Of a DNA stretch of 64,000 nucleotides, positions 40,850 to 50,881 are shown one piece after another. The DNA is from a bacterium 1XD21-13 (GTDB lineage: Bacteria; Bacillota; Clostridia; Lachnospirales; Lachnospiraceae). A program made the translations under genes and the position numbers. The stretch covers positions 62,001 to 126,000 of the forward strand of contig QZDX01000005.1 of NCBI GenBank assembly GCA_009917555.1. Reading direction: 5' to 3'. The notes beneath the pieces were generated by a model, which did not search any database, had not been told where the DNA came from, and saw only the letters and a program-made list of their open reading frames with translations. Each line of letters begins with the position of its first letter. Position 1 is the stretch's first letter.

Positions 40850-40936
40850 CTGTCATATTTTCTGCAGAATGTAAAAAATCCTTATTTTGACACTTAATTT
40901 CCAGAAATAATTGTAACCCAGATGGGGGTAGATTGG

Positions 40937-40965
40937 TTGACAATCCGAAACGATTCATATATTAT
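40937..40965 (+). promoter_or_regulatory. Sigma-A promoter of the lytic transglycosylase gene
   Basis: TTGACA (40937-40942), 17-base spacer, TATTAT (40960-40965), with a long leader of about 140 bases before the start at 41112. Confidence 0.72.
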
Positions 40966-41111
40966 AATAAGTGTTTGTCCGCGTGGAACAAGCATATATA
41001 TTTAAAGTGAGAACGTAAGAATCACAAACCCGGATTTATGGCAAAAAATAGTCATGGAGAAGGAAATTGACACATAGCATATAGAGAATACCGGGGAGGA
41101 AAGAGACAGAC

Positions 41112-41870
41112 ATGGAGTTCAATCAGACCGCCCGGCTGAATCCGTATCTGAACGGTGCAGGCGGACAGCAGGGCATACATACAGCTTATGAAAACAGTAA
41201 GGTATCATCTAAGTCAGCAGGTGTAAGCTTTCAGGACAGCATGAAAAGCGCCTTAAAGACCACCGAGAGCATGGAGAGCATTTTCCAGGAGGCCGCGCAG
41301 CTTTATGGCCTGGATGTGAACTTCTTAAAGGCTATCGGAAAGGCGGAATCCGGCTTCAATCCCCAGGCCGTGTCCTCAGCCGGCGCACAGGGGGTTATGC
41401 AGCTCATGCCAGCCACAGCCCGTTCCTTAGGGGTGGAGGACAGCTTTGATGCCCGCAGCAATATTATGGGAGGGGCAAAATATATTGCCGGTCTTCTGGA
41501 GCGCTATCAGGGCAACAAGGTCCTGGCTCTGAGTGCTTACAACGCCGGAAGCGGCAATGTGGACAAATATGGCGGTGTCCCCCCCTTCAAGGAGACACAA
41601 AACTATATTCAAAAAGTCCTTTCTTATGCCGGAGAGGACATGGACTTGAGTGGTGTTCTCACTACAGGAGCTGCTGGAAGCAGTGCTTACCAGTCGGCTC
41701 TTGACGTTCTCTCCAAGTTGGCGGCAGGGACAGGCAGTATGGGATTGTCCTTCAGTCAGGAGGATGCCCAGTATATGGTGGAAATGATGCGTCTGCGGAT
41801 GGAGACCATGTTCCATACGCAGGTGCTCTCCGATGAGGAAGAGCGCGAGTCAGCAGGAGCTTTGATATAA
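41112..41870 (+). CDS. Lytic transglycosylase (SLT domain)
   Basis: A 252-residue protein. A lysozyme-like SLT domain at about 60-175 has the catalytic glutamate Glu79 in IGKAESGFNP, then SSAGAQGVMQLMPATA and VLALSAYNAGSGNV. The N-terminal 50 residues are low in hydrophobicity with no signal peptide, so export through the flagellar apparatus is plausible. It may open the wall for rod passage, as FlgJ does elsewhere (inference from domain and place). Confidence 0.85.
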   Translation: MEFNQTARLNPYLNGAGGQQGIHTAYENSKVSSKSAGVSFQDSMKSALKTTESMESIFQEAAQLYGLDVNFLKAIGKAESGFNPQAVSSAGAQGVMQLMPATARSLGVEDSFDARSNIMGGAKYIAGLLERYQGNKVLALSAYNAGSGNVDKYGGVPPFKETQNYIQKVLSYAGEDMDLSGVLTTGAAGSSAYQSALDVLSKLAAGTGSMGLSFSQEDAQYMVEMMRLRMETMFHTQVLSDEEERESAGALI

Positions 41871-42033
41871 GACACGTTTTGTCGAAATAGTTGGATTGAC
41901 GAGTGCGCCGAATGTAAGGTGGGCTGTCTGCGATGGGTTTTATAGTGGTTTAATATAGTAATTAATACTATATTTAGTGGAAATAAAAACATTGTAAAAA
42001 ATCTACATTTTTTTAAATTTAAAGAGTTTTTTG

Positions 42034-42062
42034 TTGAAAAAGCAAGAGAAAAGCGTTAAAAT
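42034..42062 (+). promoter_or_regulatory. Sigma-A promoter of the fla/che operon
   Basis: TTGAAA (42034-42039), 17-base spacer, TAAAAT (42057-42062), in A/T-rich DNA 77 bases before flgB. No other strong promoter is seen before 64000, so it may serve the whole operon. Confidence 0.75.
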
Positions 42063-42138
42063 GTAATGTAAGGTAAATTTAAAGTGGGAAGAATTGCGAC
42101 TGGCAGAACTGCCAATACAGTGGAAGGGAAGATTACAT

Positions 42139-42522
42139 ATGAATCTGATGTTTGGAAATTCGATTTCCATGACCTCAAAATCCTTGGATTTTTTGTGGGC
42201 AAAGCAGCTTACCATTGCCCATAACCTGTCAAATGTTGACACGCCCGGTTACAAGTCGAAGTATGTAACCTTTGAGGACGAATATCAAAAACGTTTGAAG
42301 CTTGCGAGAGCTACCGGGAATGCCTCCCGTACCCGCAGCATCATTGAGAACTCCTTTTATACGGTCAATGAAACAGAGAGCTCGGCTCGTCTGGATGACA
42401 ACAACGTGAATGCGGACGCCGAGGAAGTGGAGATGGCAAGAGCCCAGCTTCAGTATCAATACGTGCTGAATGCTATGAACAGCGATTTTTCCAGGTTAAG
42501 AGGCGTTATCAGGGGTCAGTAG
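42139..42522 (+). CDS. flgB: Flagellar rod protein FlgB
   Basis: A 127-residue protein from ATG 42139, with AAGGGAAG upstream. It has the rod-family N-terminal motif (FLWAKQLTIAHNLSNVDTPG) and the FlgB-type C-terminus AQLQYQYVLNAMNSDFSRLR. It forms the proximal rod with FlgC, which here is encoded 13 kb away at 55682. Confidence 0.93.
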   Translation: MNLMFGNSISMTSKSLDFLWAKQLTIAHNLSNVDTPGYKSKYVTFEDEYQKRLKLARATGNASRTRSIIENSFYTVNETESSARLDDNNVNADAEEVEMARAQLQYQYVLNAMNSDFSRLRGVIRGQ

Positions 42523-42616
42523 AATAACGCGGTAAGCCTATAGGATTCAAAAAGGATGATGCAAAACCCAATCCAAACAGCCTGTAACATAAAATAGAAA
42601 AGGATGAGATGCTTAT

Positions 42617-42970
42617 ATGAGTGACATGTTTATTACACCAATCAATTTTATGCAGGGAGTGAGCAGCACAAAGGGTGTGTCTGATGTGCTGGGGAGCTTT
42701 GGAGCCTTCGGAACCCTTGGAGGTGTAGAGAAGATTGATGAAGAGGATAATTCACTTTTTGGAAATATCTTCGGAGAGCTGATCAACAATGTGGCCGAAC
42801 TGGAGGACAATTATATGAAGCAGCAATACCTCCTGGCCACGGGACAACTGGATGATCCTCATACGGTGCCCATTGCCGGATCGGAGCTTCAGCTGGCCAC
42901 GGACCTGCTGGTGCAGATGCGCAACAAGGCGCTGGAGGCTTATAATTCACTGATTACCATATCCATGTAA
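42617..42970 (+). CDS. fliE: Flagellar hook-basal body protein FliE
   Basis: A 117-residue protein. The C-terminus IAGSELQLATDLLVQMRNKA followed by YNSLITISM is characteristic of FliE, which joins the MS ring to the rod. It follows flgB directly, without the usual intervening flgC. Confidence 0.92.
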   Translation: MSDMFITPINFMQGVSSTKGVSDVLGSFGAFGTLGGVEKIDEEDNSLFGNIFGELINNVAELEDNYMKQQYLLATGQLDDPHTVPIAGSELQLATDLLVQMRNKALEAYNSLITISM

Positions 42971-43087
42971 GATTTGGATGATAAAGTACATCTACTTGTA
43001 CGCGAAGCAGCACGAACAGGCAGGTGTATTTTGCGTGTTGTAAGAAGATTATTCGAGAGATTAACATAGAAGGGAAAAGAAACGGCC

Positions 43088-44710
43088 ATGAATGTAAAAG
43101 AACGGGTAGAACAGTTAAAGGCGGTTGTTTCTAAGCTGGAGAGCAGGACGAAGAAGCTGATACTGGCCGGCATTGCGGGCTTGATTGTTTTTTCTATTGT
43201 GATAGCCCTCCTTTTGAACAGGAACAACGGCTATGAGGTTCTATTTTCCGGTCTGAATGAGGAGGAAGCCCAGCAGATTATGGGCAAGCTCCAGGAATCA
43301 GAAATTGATTACCAGTATTCCGAGAACGGAGTGATCCTGGTTCCGGAGAAGATTCTGGACCAGACCAGGGCAAGCTTGGCCTTTGAGGGTTATCCCAAGA
43401 GCGGCTTCGGTTATCAGGTGTATACCGAGAACGCAGGGCTCATGACCACGGACACAGACAAGGACCGATACGCACTCTACGACCTGCAGAACCGGATGGC
43501 AGCTACGATCCGGGTCATTGACGGAGTTCAGGATGCCACGGTAACCATCGCCCTGGGCGAGCAGCGCAGATACGTGCTCACAGAGGAGGCGTTAAATGAG
43601 ACCACCGGTCATGTTATGATGACTATGGAGAATGGCGCTTCTCCCACCATTGAGCAGGCCAAGGCCGTTCAGCTTCTGGTAGCCTCCGGTGTTCCGGGCT
43701 TGGAGCCGGAGAACGTGGCGGTGATTGACAGTGCCACAGGAGAGGAGATTAACACTACAGAGGAGGATGCCAACAGTCTCACCAGCAAGGACACAGACGA
43801 GATAGCAAGAATGGTGGAGGATCAGATCTGCGAGAAGGTACTCCATGTGCTGATCCCCTTCTATGGGGAGGAAAACATTTATGTTTCCGCCAAGGCACAG
43901 ATCAATATGCAGACTCTTCTGCGGGAGACGATTACATATACCACACCGGATAAGATCAACCAGGATGATAAGACGGGAATTGTATCCCACGATCAGGGAA
44001 CCATTGAGATCTCCGGTACTAAGGATGCGGTGGAAGGCGGTGTCGCCGGAGCCGAGACCAATGCGGACACCCCGGTATACGATACGGGTGCTGATGAAGA
44101 TGGTGTGGAGGGCTATGGAGCCCGAAGCTGGGACAAAGAGTTCCTGGTAAATCAGATCAAGGAGCAGGGCCAGATCACCCCGGGCGCCTTGGAGGATCTC
44201 ACCGTTTCCGTTGCTGTCAATGGTGACAGCTATGGAAGCCTTACGGTAGGAGACCTTCGGGCATTGGTGGGAAATGCGGCAGGAATCGCGGAGATTGATT
44301 GGAACAGCAAGATTTCCGTTGTCAGCGGCCCATTCTATCAGAGCACCTTCCAGCCGGAGGAGCCGGAGGAAGAGGTTGGCGTCTTTGGCAGAATGATTTC
44401 CAGCCCTATCTTCTATATCTTGTTGGTGATTGTGCTAGTACTGTTGGTTGTAGCCATTGTACTTCTGATATTGAATGCTAAGCGTAAGAAGAAAAAGGCG
44501 GCAGAAGCAGCGGCTGCGGCTGCTGCGGAGGGCGACGCTTCCGCGATTCTGGAGCAGATGCCGACCTTTGACTTTAACAAAGAGATTCTCGAGTTCCAGA
44601 ATGACAGAGGTATGGAGCTGAAGCAGCATATCCGTGAATTTACGGAGGAGAATCCCGAGATATCCGCCCAGTTACTGAAGAACTGGCTGAATGGTGGGGG
44701 AGGTGAGTGA
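43088..44710 (+). CDS. fliF: Flagellar MS-ring protein FliF
   Basis: A 540-residue protein with two membrane helices, at about residues 24-43 and 437-462, and a periplasm-facing YscJ-like ring region between (VLFSGLNEEEAQQIMGKL, VIDGVQDATVTIALG). The cytoplasmic C-terminus ends in the FliG-binding helix (NPEISAQLLKNWLNG). It forms the base ring of the motor. Its stop overlaps the fliG start region. Confidence 0.97.
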   Translation: MNVKERVEQLKAVVSKLESRTKKLILAGIAGLIVFSIVIALLLNRNNGYEVLFSGLNEEEAQQIMGKLQESEIDYQYSENGVILVPEKILDQTRASLAFEGYPKSGFGYQVYTENAGLMTTDTDKDRYALYDLQNRMAATIRVIDGVQDATVTIALGEQRRYVLTEEALNETTGHVMMTMENGASPTIEQAKAVQLLVASGVPGLEPENVAVIDSATGEEINTTEEDANSLTSKDTDEIARMVEDQICEKVLHVLIPFYGEENIYVSAKAQINMQTLLRETITYTTPDKINQDDKTGIVSHDQGTIEISGTKDAVEGGVAGAETNADTPVYDTGADEDGVEGYGARSWDKEFLVNQIKEQGQITPGALEDLTVSVAVNGDSYGSLTVGDLRALVGNAAGIAEIDWNSKISVVSGPFYQSTFQPEEPEEEVGVFGRMISSPIFYILLVIVLVLLVVAIVLLILNAKRKKKKAAEAAAAAAAEGDASAILEQMPTFDFNKEILEFQNDRGMELKQHIREFTEENPEISAQLLKNWLNGGGGE

Positions 44711-44712
44711 CC

Positions 44713-45729
44713 ATGAGCAGTGAAATAACAGAGGAAATCACCCCGGAACAGAAGGCGGCAGCAGTTGTTGTTTCCATGGGAGCAGACAAGGCATCCCTGA
44801 TCTATAAGCATTTAAGCGAGGACGATATTGAGAAGCTCACCCTGGAGGTGGCAAAGCTCAAGCATCTGGAGGCAGACCAGACGGCGGACATATTGGATGA
44901 GTTCTACAAGTCCTGTATGACCCAGAAGGTGGTGACGGACGGCGGTATGGAGTACGCCCGTTCCGTACTGGAGAAGGCTTTTGGCGAATCCACAGCCCAG
45001 CAGCTTTTGGAGCGGGTGACCAAGTTTCTGAAGGTCCGGCCCTTTGAGTTTATCAGGAAGTCCGATCCCAAGAACCTGTATACCTTCCTGGCTCATGAGC
45101 GTCCTCAGACCATAGCCCTGGTGCTGTCCTATGCGGATGCGGACCAGGCGGCGGGCGTTATCAGCAATCTGCCCAAGGATGTGTCCATCCAGGTAGTGGA
45201 GTGCATCGCCCGGCTGGAAAGTGTATCCCCGGAGGCTATCAAGATTGTGGAAAATCAGCTCCGGAAGCGATTCGAGAATATTATGACAACCGACTACACG
45301 GCTATCGGCGGTATTGATTACATTGCGGACGTTATGAACAATATGGACCGCAGCAACGAGAAGTTTATTTTCGACGAACTGGCTAAGCGGGATGAAGAGC
45401 TTACCGAGACCATCCGCAAGAAGATGTTCGTATTTGAAGATATCCTTAGTCTTGACAACCGTTCCATTCAGAGATTTGTCCGGGACTGCGATGTCAAGGA
45501 TCTGGTGTACGCCCTCAAGGGCAGCGACGAGAATGTCCGGCAGGTTATCTTTGCCAACATGTCCGGACGTATGGCGGAGAGTATCCAGTCCGACCTGGAG
45601 ATTACGGTCAACGTGCTCCGAAAGGATGTGGAGGAAGCCCAGCAGAGAATCGTCGGCGTTATCCGGCGTCTGGAGGCTGCCGGTGAGCTGATTATCGTTA
45701 AGGGCGGAAAGGATGAGATCATTGTCTAG
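44713..45729 (+). CDS. fliG: Flagellar motor switch protein FliG
   Basis: A 338-residue protein from ATG 44713, six bases after a possible GTG; GGGGAGGTG suits the ATG. FliG signatures: TPEQKAAAVVVSMGADKAS, AHERPQTIALVLSYADADQA (EHPQ-type motif with Arg) and KKMFVFEDILSLDNRSIQRF with the torque-related charged helix. It couples the MS ring to the C-ring and interacts with MotA. Confidence 0.97.
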   Translation: MSSEITEEITPEQKAAAVVVSMGADKASLIYKHLSEDDIEKLTLEVAKLKHLEADQTADILDEFYKSCMTQKVVTDGGMEYARSVLEKAFGESTAQQLLERVTKFLKVRPFEFIRKSDPKNLYTFLAHERPQTIALVLSYADADQAAGVISNLPKDVSIQVVECIARLESVSPEAIKIVENQLRKRFENIMTTDYTAIGGIDYIADVMNNMDRSNEKFIFDELAKRDEELTETIRKKMFVFEDILSLDNRSIQRFVRDCDVKDLVYALKGSDENVRQVIFANMSGRMAESIQSDLEITVNVLRKDVEEAQQRIVGVIRRLEAAGELIIVKGGKDEIIV

Positions 45730-46534
45730 GGTAGTCAAAGGCAGAAAAGCCATCGATGTGACGGAGATGTATCAATTCTTCTCGGACTTCGCACTGGAGG
45801 AAGAGAAGGAGGAGGAAGCGCCCGAGACAGAAGAGGAAGCGGCCGCCCGGGAAGCGGAGGAAGCAGCCAAAAGAGCGGCGGAGGAAGAGGAGGCCCGTAT
45901 CCGGGCCGAGAAGGAAGCGGCTGAGAAGGAGCGCGCCAGTGCAATACTGGCGGAGGCACGAAGGGAAGCGGATCAGATTCTGGAGGATGCGAGAACGCAG
46001 GCGAAGCTTCTGCGGGAGGAAGCCTACGAGGAGGGTCACCAGGAAGGCGTCAAGGCCGGAGTGGAGGAAGCCCAGTTAAAATGCCAGGCTCTGTACGAGG
46101 AGGAGGTTGAGAGCTTCCGAAGGGAGGCCGCCGAATTTATGGACACCATCCGCCGGGAAAAGAGCATGGTCATGGAAAAGTATCTGGACGATCTGAAGCG
46201 GACCGTTCTGACCATTGCGGAAAAGGTCATTCACATCAGTTTGAAATCCAGTGAGAATGTGATCCACCGCATGATCCTTGCCGCCACCGACAAGCTGAAA
46301 AAGACGGAGTGGGCGAAGATCTATATTACCAAATGCGGCACGGAGATTTCCATGAACACGGATGTGGAATTTTTAAACGCTCTGTCCCATCTGTCGGACA
46401 ATGTGAAGATTGTAGCGATGGACAGCGACGAGGAGGGCATCTGCATTATCGAGCTGCCCGAGGAGATCATAGACGCCAGTGTCAGCACACAGCTTGAAAA
46501 TATCAAGGATATCCTGAACAATGCCCGGGTATAG
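45713..46534 (+). CDS. fliH: Flagellar export regulator FliH
   Basis: A 273-residue protein overlapping fliG by 17 bases. Its N-terminal third is very rich in Glu/Ala (residues 27-85) and predicted coiled coil. The C-terminal FliH domain includes KRTVLTIAEKVIHISLKSSE and the closing SVSTQLENIKDIL. It binds and restrains the export ATPase FliI encoded next. Confidence 0.92.
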   Translation: MRSLSRVVKGRKAIDVTEMYQFFSDFALEEEKEEEAPETEEEAAAREAEEAAKRAAEEEEARIRAEKEAAEKERASAILAEARREADQILEDARTQAKLLREEAYEEGHQEGVKAGVEEAQLKCQALYEEEVESFRREAAEFMDTIRREKSMVMEKYLDDLKRTVLTIAEKVIHISLKSSENVIHRMILAATDKLKKTEWAKIYITKCGTEISMNTDVEFLNALSHLSDNVKIVAMDSDEEGICIIELPEEIIDASVSTQLENIKDILNNARV

Positions 46535-46583
46535 CGGAAGAAACCGAAGCCCCGGGGTTTGGGAATAAGGAGAGGAAGATGGC

Positions 46584-47885
46584 ATGTTTGCAGAGCTGCC
46601 CAATCTGATATCCAATGCGGAAACCGTCAGCTACATAGGAAAAATCGAGAATATCGTGGGAATGGCTATGGAAGCATCGGGAAACCGGGCCAGTATCGGA
46701 GACATTGCCATGATTTACAATGAAGATAAGAAACGGCAGATTCCCGTTGAGGTAGTGGGCTTTAAGGATGGCAGAAGCCAGCTGATGGCCTACGAGAATA
46801 TGAGCGGAATCTCCGCAGGCAGCTTTGTACGCAACACCAGAAAGCGCCTGAAGATACCGGTAGGAGATTTCCTCCGGGGACGAATCATAGACGCCCTGGG
46901 GAATCCGATGGATGATTTGGGACCTTTTGAGTCCCAGCAGCATTATTATGTAGAGAACCCCTATATCAACCCCCTGACACGTCCTCCCATTACGGACACC
47001 CTGGAGTTCGGCATCAAGGCCATTGACGGTCTGAACACCGTGGGAAAGGGGCAGAGAATCGGGATTTTCGCCGGCAGCGGTGTGGGTAAAAGTACCCTGC
47101 TCGGCATGATAGCAAGAAATGTAAAGGCAGACATCAATGTGATTGCTCTGGTGGGAGAGCGAGGCCGCGAGGTTCGGGAGTTTATTGAGAAGGACTTGGG
47201 GCCGGAAGGACTTAAGCGTTCGATACTCGTTGTGGCTACCTCCGATCAGCCGGCTATGCTGCGTATGAAATGCCCCCTTGTGGCGACTACCATTGCGGAG
47301 TACTTCAAGGACCAGGGAAAAGATGTTCTGCTGATGATGGATTCGCTCACGCGATTTGCTATGGCACAGAGAGAGATCGGGCTTGCTACCGGAGAGCCGC
47401 CGGTGGCAAGAGGCTATACGCCGTCCATCTACGCGGAGTTTCCGAAGCTTTTGGAGCGAAGCGGAAAGTTTGAGAAGGGTTCCATCACCGGGATTTATAC
47501 GGTACTGGTGGAGGGCGACGATACCAATGAGCCAATAGCCGATACGGTCCGGGGTATTCTGGACGGACATATCGTGTTATCCAGAAAGCTTGCCAATGAG
47601 AACCATTTTCCGGCCATCGACATCGGAGCCAGCATTTCCCGTCTGATGGTAAATATCGTTCCCGAGGAGCACCAGAGGCTGGCGGCTAAGATGCGGGACC
47701 TTTTAAGCGTCTACAACAAAAATGAAGACTTGATTTCCATCGGAGCCTACAAAGCAGGCACGAATCCGCGTCTGGATACGGCGGTGGGGAAGATTGATGC
47801 GGTCAATGAGTATCTGATGCAGCGGATTGCGGATAACTTTTCCATTGAAGAGGATTTGGCGGCCATGCGCAAGATTCTGGCGTAA
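46584..47885 (+). CDS. fliI: Flagellar export ATPase FliI
   Basis: A 433-residue F1-like ATPase. The Walker A is GIFAGSGVGKSTLLG (about 161-175), Walker B lies in VLLMMDSLTRFAMAQ, and GLATGEPPVARGYTPS is the FliI/YscN signature. It unfolds and delivers export substrates to FlhA/FlhB. Confidence 0.97.
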   Translation: MFAELPNLISNAETVSYIGKIENIVGMAMEASGNRASIGDIAMIYNEDKKRQIPVEVVGFKDGRSQLMAYENMSGISAGSFVRNTRKRLKIPVGDFLRGRIIDALGNPMDDLGPFESQQHYYVENPYINPLTRPPITDTLEFGIKAIDGLNTVGKGQRIGIFAGSGVGKSTLLGMIARNVKADINVIALVGERGREVREFIEKDLGPEGLKRSILVVATSDQPAMLRMKCPLVATTIAEYFKDQGKDVLLMMDSLTRFAMAQREIGLATGEPPVARGYTPSIYAEFPKLLERSGKFEKGSITGIYTVLVEGDDTNEPIADTVRGILDGHIVLSRKLANENHFPAIDIGASISRLMVNIVPEEHQRLAAKMRDLLSVYNKNEDLISIGAYKAGTNPRLDTAVGKIDAVNEYLMQRIADNFSIEEDLAAMRKILA

Positions 47886-47997
47886 GCGCTTCTTACATAC
47901 AGGAAGACTTTGGAGTACATGGACTTTGCGGAACAAGGATTAATGTGTTTCACATGTTCGGCAGGCGGCATAAGGTGAAGAGAGGGTTGCTTTTTGC

Positions 47998-48444
47998 ATG
48001 AAGAAATTTTACTTTGCACTGGATACGGTGCTGAATTATAAGGAACAGGTTCTTGAGAACCTACAGGCGGAACACGCACAGATTATTGCGGAGCGTGTGG
48101 AGTGCGAGCGGGGAATTGAAGCGCTGGAGCAGGAACAGCAGGAATGTATGGCAGAGCTGGAGGAAAAGAAGAGCTTCGGTATCAGCATTACGGATATGCA
48201 GACCTATGATCGCTTCCTCACCAGTCTTCGGAAAAAAATCGAGCGCGAGCGCGAACGTCTGGCGGAGATTCTCCAGCGGGAAGAGCGCAAGCGTGAGCAG
48301 GTGGTAGAGGCCCGGAAGGAAACGGCCTCCATTACCAAGTTAAAGGATAAGAAGCGTGCCCAGTATGACAAAGAGGTGCAGAAAGCCGACGAGCAGTTTA
48401 TCGACGAATTTGTATCCAACAAGCGGGCTGTGGCGCGGGCGTAG
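47998..48444 (+). CDS. fliJ: Flagellar export stalk protein FliJ
   Basis: A 148-residue, highly charged two-helix coiled coil starting FYFALDTVLNYKEQVLENLQ, the usual FliJ opening. It sits in the FliI hexamer like the gamma subunit of F1. It lies 112 bases after fliI. Confidence 0.88.
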   Translation: MKKFYFALDTVLNYKEQVLENLQAEHAQIIAERVECERGIEALEQEQQECMAELEEKKSFGISITDMQTYDRFLTSLRKKIERERERLAEILQREERKREQVVEARKETASITKLKDKKRAQYDKEVQKADEQFIDEFVSNKRAVARA

Positions 48445-48627
48445 CCGGGTATTTGGGACGGCGGCGCAAAACTTACCGGCCGCATGGCGAAGGGTAAGAA
48501 AAGGCGCGTAATACTGCAAATTGTCATTTTGACAGGCAGTTTACGATAGAGACACAGGACCGGGACAATGGAAAGCAGTCTTCGGGAATACATGTGTCAA
48601 AAAAATATCAGAAAGGAGGGGAAGAAC

Positions 48628-49752
48628 ATGGGAAATGCAGCCATTAAGGGCGCAGATATGGCAGTCGCAATGGCAGGAAAGGCCAATGCAGGCGTGAAGA
48701 GCCAGGCAGCCCGGCAAGCGGAGCAGACAGACGACGGTTTCCAGAAGCTTCTGGACAGTAAGTCTAAGGAGGAAGCCGGCACCAAGGAGACAGACAGCAG
48801 CAAGAAGGACGACAACAAGGAAGTCGCCAAGGATGAGGCGCCGAAGAAGCCGGAAGACAGCAAGGAGCAGACGGAAGAGACTGCGGCGCCCGCAGACAGC
48901 ACGGCTTTGGAGCAGGTGCAGGCGGCATTGCTGTTTGGAATCCAGCCGGAGGCAGTGACACAGGAAGTTGTTTCGGAGGAAATGCCGGAGCTGGTTGTGG
49001 AGACAGGAGCAGTCCCGACAGAGGAATTAACTCCGGTGACAGAGCTTACCGCGGAACAGCCGGTTACGACCGCCGAGCAGACGGGGATTCCCGAGGAAGC
49101 GCTTACGGCTGATGTAAAGCCGGAGCAGGCCGTACTGCCAAAAGAGGACGCGTCTGAAAAGTCCGAGGCAGGAATTACCCTGGAAAAACCGAAAGAGGCC
49201 CCCAAGACAGAAGTGAAAGAGGAAGTGAAGGCGGAGGCCACCTTGGAACAGCCTCTGGAAAGCACTCACGCGGAGGTACGGACTGCGGAGCGGACGACAG
49301 CCGCAAAGGAGGTTCCTACGGAGCATGTGCGTGTGGCACAGCCGGAGGAGATCCCGGAAAAGGTTTTGAATCAGCTTCTTGTGAAGAGCACCGCGGGCAT
49401 CAAGGAATTTGAGATTCAGCTTGAGCCTTATGACCTTGGAAAGATTATCATCAAGGCAGCCTTTGGGAAAGAGCACACCAGTATTTCCATTTTCTGTACC
49501 GAGCAGAGGACAATGGAGCTGATGGCAAAGAATGCCAGAGAGCTTGGCGCAATTATGGAAGAAAACCTGGGAGCGCCCACGACGATTGTGGTGGAGGATA
49601 AGGAGTCCGGTTATCTGGAGCAGCAGAAGCAGAACAACGAAGGCAACGGCGGCAATCAGAATCAGGACGGCGGTTCCGGAAAGCAGGGTGAGAAGAACCA
49701 GGAGAAAGAGGGAATGGATTTCCTTCAGCAGCTTCGGCTGGGATTGATTTAA
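48628..49752 (+). CDS. fliK: Hook-length control protein FliK
   Basis: I chose ATG 48628, after AAAGGAGGGG, giving 374 residues; an earlier ATG at 48568 lacks a good site. The first 240 residues are low-complexity Glu/Thr/Ala/Pro, as in FliK molecular rulers. The C-terminal domain has STAGIKEFEIQLEPYDLGKI and TISIFC-like strands, followed by a Gln/Gly/Asn-rich tail. It measures the hook and switches FlhB specificity. A second FliK-like protein is at 29599. Confidence 0.9.
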   Translation: MGNAAIKGADMAVAMAGKANAGVKSQAARQAEQTDDGFQKLLDSKSKEEAGTKETDSSKKDDNKEVAKDEAPKKPEDSKEQTEETAAPADSTALEQVQAALLFGIQPEAVTQEVVSEEMPELVVETGAVPTEELTPVTELTAEQPVTTAEQTGIPEEALTADVKPEQAVLPKEDASEKSEAGITLEKPKEAPKTEVKEEVKAEATLEQPLESTHAEVRTAERTTAAKEVPTEHVRVAQPEEIPEKVLNQLLVKSTAGIKEFEIQLEPYDLGKIIIKAAFGKEHTSISIFCTEQRTMELMAKNARELGAIMEENLGAPTTIVVEDKESGYLEQQKQNNEGNGGNQNQDGGSGKQGEKNQEKEGMDFLQQLRLGLI

Positions 49753-49807
49753 AGTATACCTATATGCACAAAGAGCATGTGCAAATTAAAGAGAGGAGTT
49801 GAAATAA

Positions 49808-50359
49808 GTGGCAGAGACAACAGGAGTAGACAGCACAACAAGAGTGAATCTTGCGGATACTTATGTGAGAAAGGACGCGTCGCCCAACAACAGCGCCTTA
49901 TCGATGGATGATTTCTGGAAGCTTTTGGCGGCACAGCTTCGCTATCAGGATTCCAGCAATCCCATGAGCAACAGTGAGATGATGGGCCAGCTTGTACAGA
50001 TGGGAACCATGAGCGCTATGGACAATATGTCCACCACCATTACGGATGCTATGAACAGTCTGTCTCAGATTTCTTTATCTTCCTATGCAACCGGACTTTT
50101 AGGAAAAGAGATTACGGTGGCGGATGTGGATAAGGACGGAAAGCTGATTGGCGAGACCGTAGGCAAGGTAGAGGGAATCGCTCTTACGGGAAGCAATCCT
50201 TACATCTATGTAAACGGAAAGGCATATAGCTTAAGCCAGATCGTATCTATGGGAACCGTTCCGAAGAAGGAAGAGGAAGGTGACGGCGAGGACGACACCA
50301 CTACGGACGGCATGGACAACGAGGAGAACAGTGAGGATAACAAGACCGAGGCTGTTTAG
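49808..50359 (+). CDS. flgD: Hook cap protein FlgD
   Basis: A 183-residue protein from GTG 49808 after AGAGGAG. It has DDFWKLLAAQLRYQDSSNPM and MGQLVQMGTMSAMDNM, the conserved FlgD N-terminus. The C-terminal 25 residues are unusually acidic. It is needed for hook assembly. Confidence 0.93.
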   Translation: MAETTGVDSTTRVNLADTYVRKDASPNNSALSMDDFWKLLAAQLRYQDSSNPMSNSEMMGQLVQMGTMSAMDNMSTTITDAMNSLSQISLSSYATGLLGKEITVADVDKDGKLIGETVGKVEGIALTGSNPYIYVNGKAYSLSQIVSMGTVPKKEEEGDGEDDTTTDGMDNEENSEDNKTEAV

Positions 50360-50397
50360 GCAAAGCTCATAAGCTTAAGCTGTGAGGGGGAAAGGCG

Positions 50398-50790
50398 GTG
50401 GAAAACATGCTGCAAAAATTAAATCAGACAGTCAGTGTCCAGCAGCTTCGGCTGGAGCACGAACAGCATACTTCCATTGGCGGAAAGCAGGGAGCCGGAT
50501 TCGGCGCGTTACTCCAGAATGCGATGGAGGACAGCCAGCAGGTACGGTTTTCCAAGCACGCGGCGGCCCGTGTGGAGCAGAGAGGCATCGAGGTGACGGA
50601 CAGTCTCTTAAGCGATCTGAACCAGGCAGTGGGCAAGGCCAGGGAAAAAGGTGCAAAGGATGTGGTGGTCATTGGTCAGCAGGGCGCATTCATTGTGAAT
50701 ATACCGAACAATGTAGTGGTCACAACCATGACGAGCCAGGAAATGAAGCAAAATATTTTTACCAATATTGACAGCGCTGTTCTATTGTAA
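50398..50790 (+). CDS. Flagellar operon protein, TIGR02530 type
   Basis: A 130-residue protein starting at GTG 50398 after a G-rich site. The core RFSKHAAARVEQRGIEVTDS then VGKAREKGAKDVVVIGQQGAF is the family signature for a small protein found between flgD and flgE in Bacillota. It is probably involved in hook assembly; the exact role is not known to me. Confidence 0.85.
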   Translation: MENMLQKLNQTVSVQQLRLEHEQHTSIGGKQGAGFGALLQNAMEDSQQVRFSKHAAARVEQRGIEVTDSLLSDLNQAVGKAREKGAKDVVVIGQQGAFIVNIPNNVVVTTMTSQEMKQNIFTNIDSAVLL

Positions 50791-50881
50791 GCCGGACCAT
50801 TTATGGAGGTTTGTTCCACAGGCAGAAGCCCTGGCGGAGAGAATAGCGAAAGAATAGCAAGTAAGGAAGGAACGATATCAA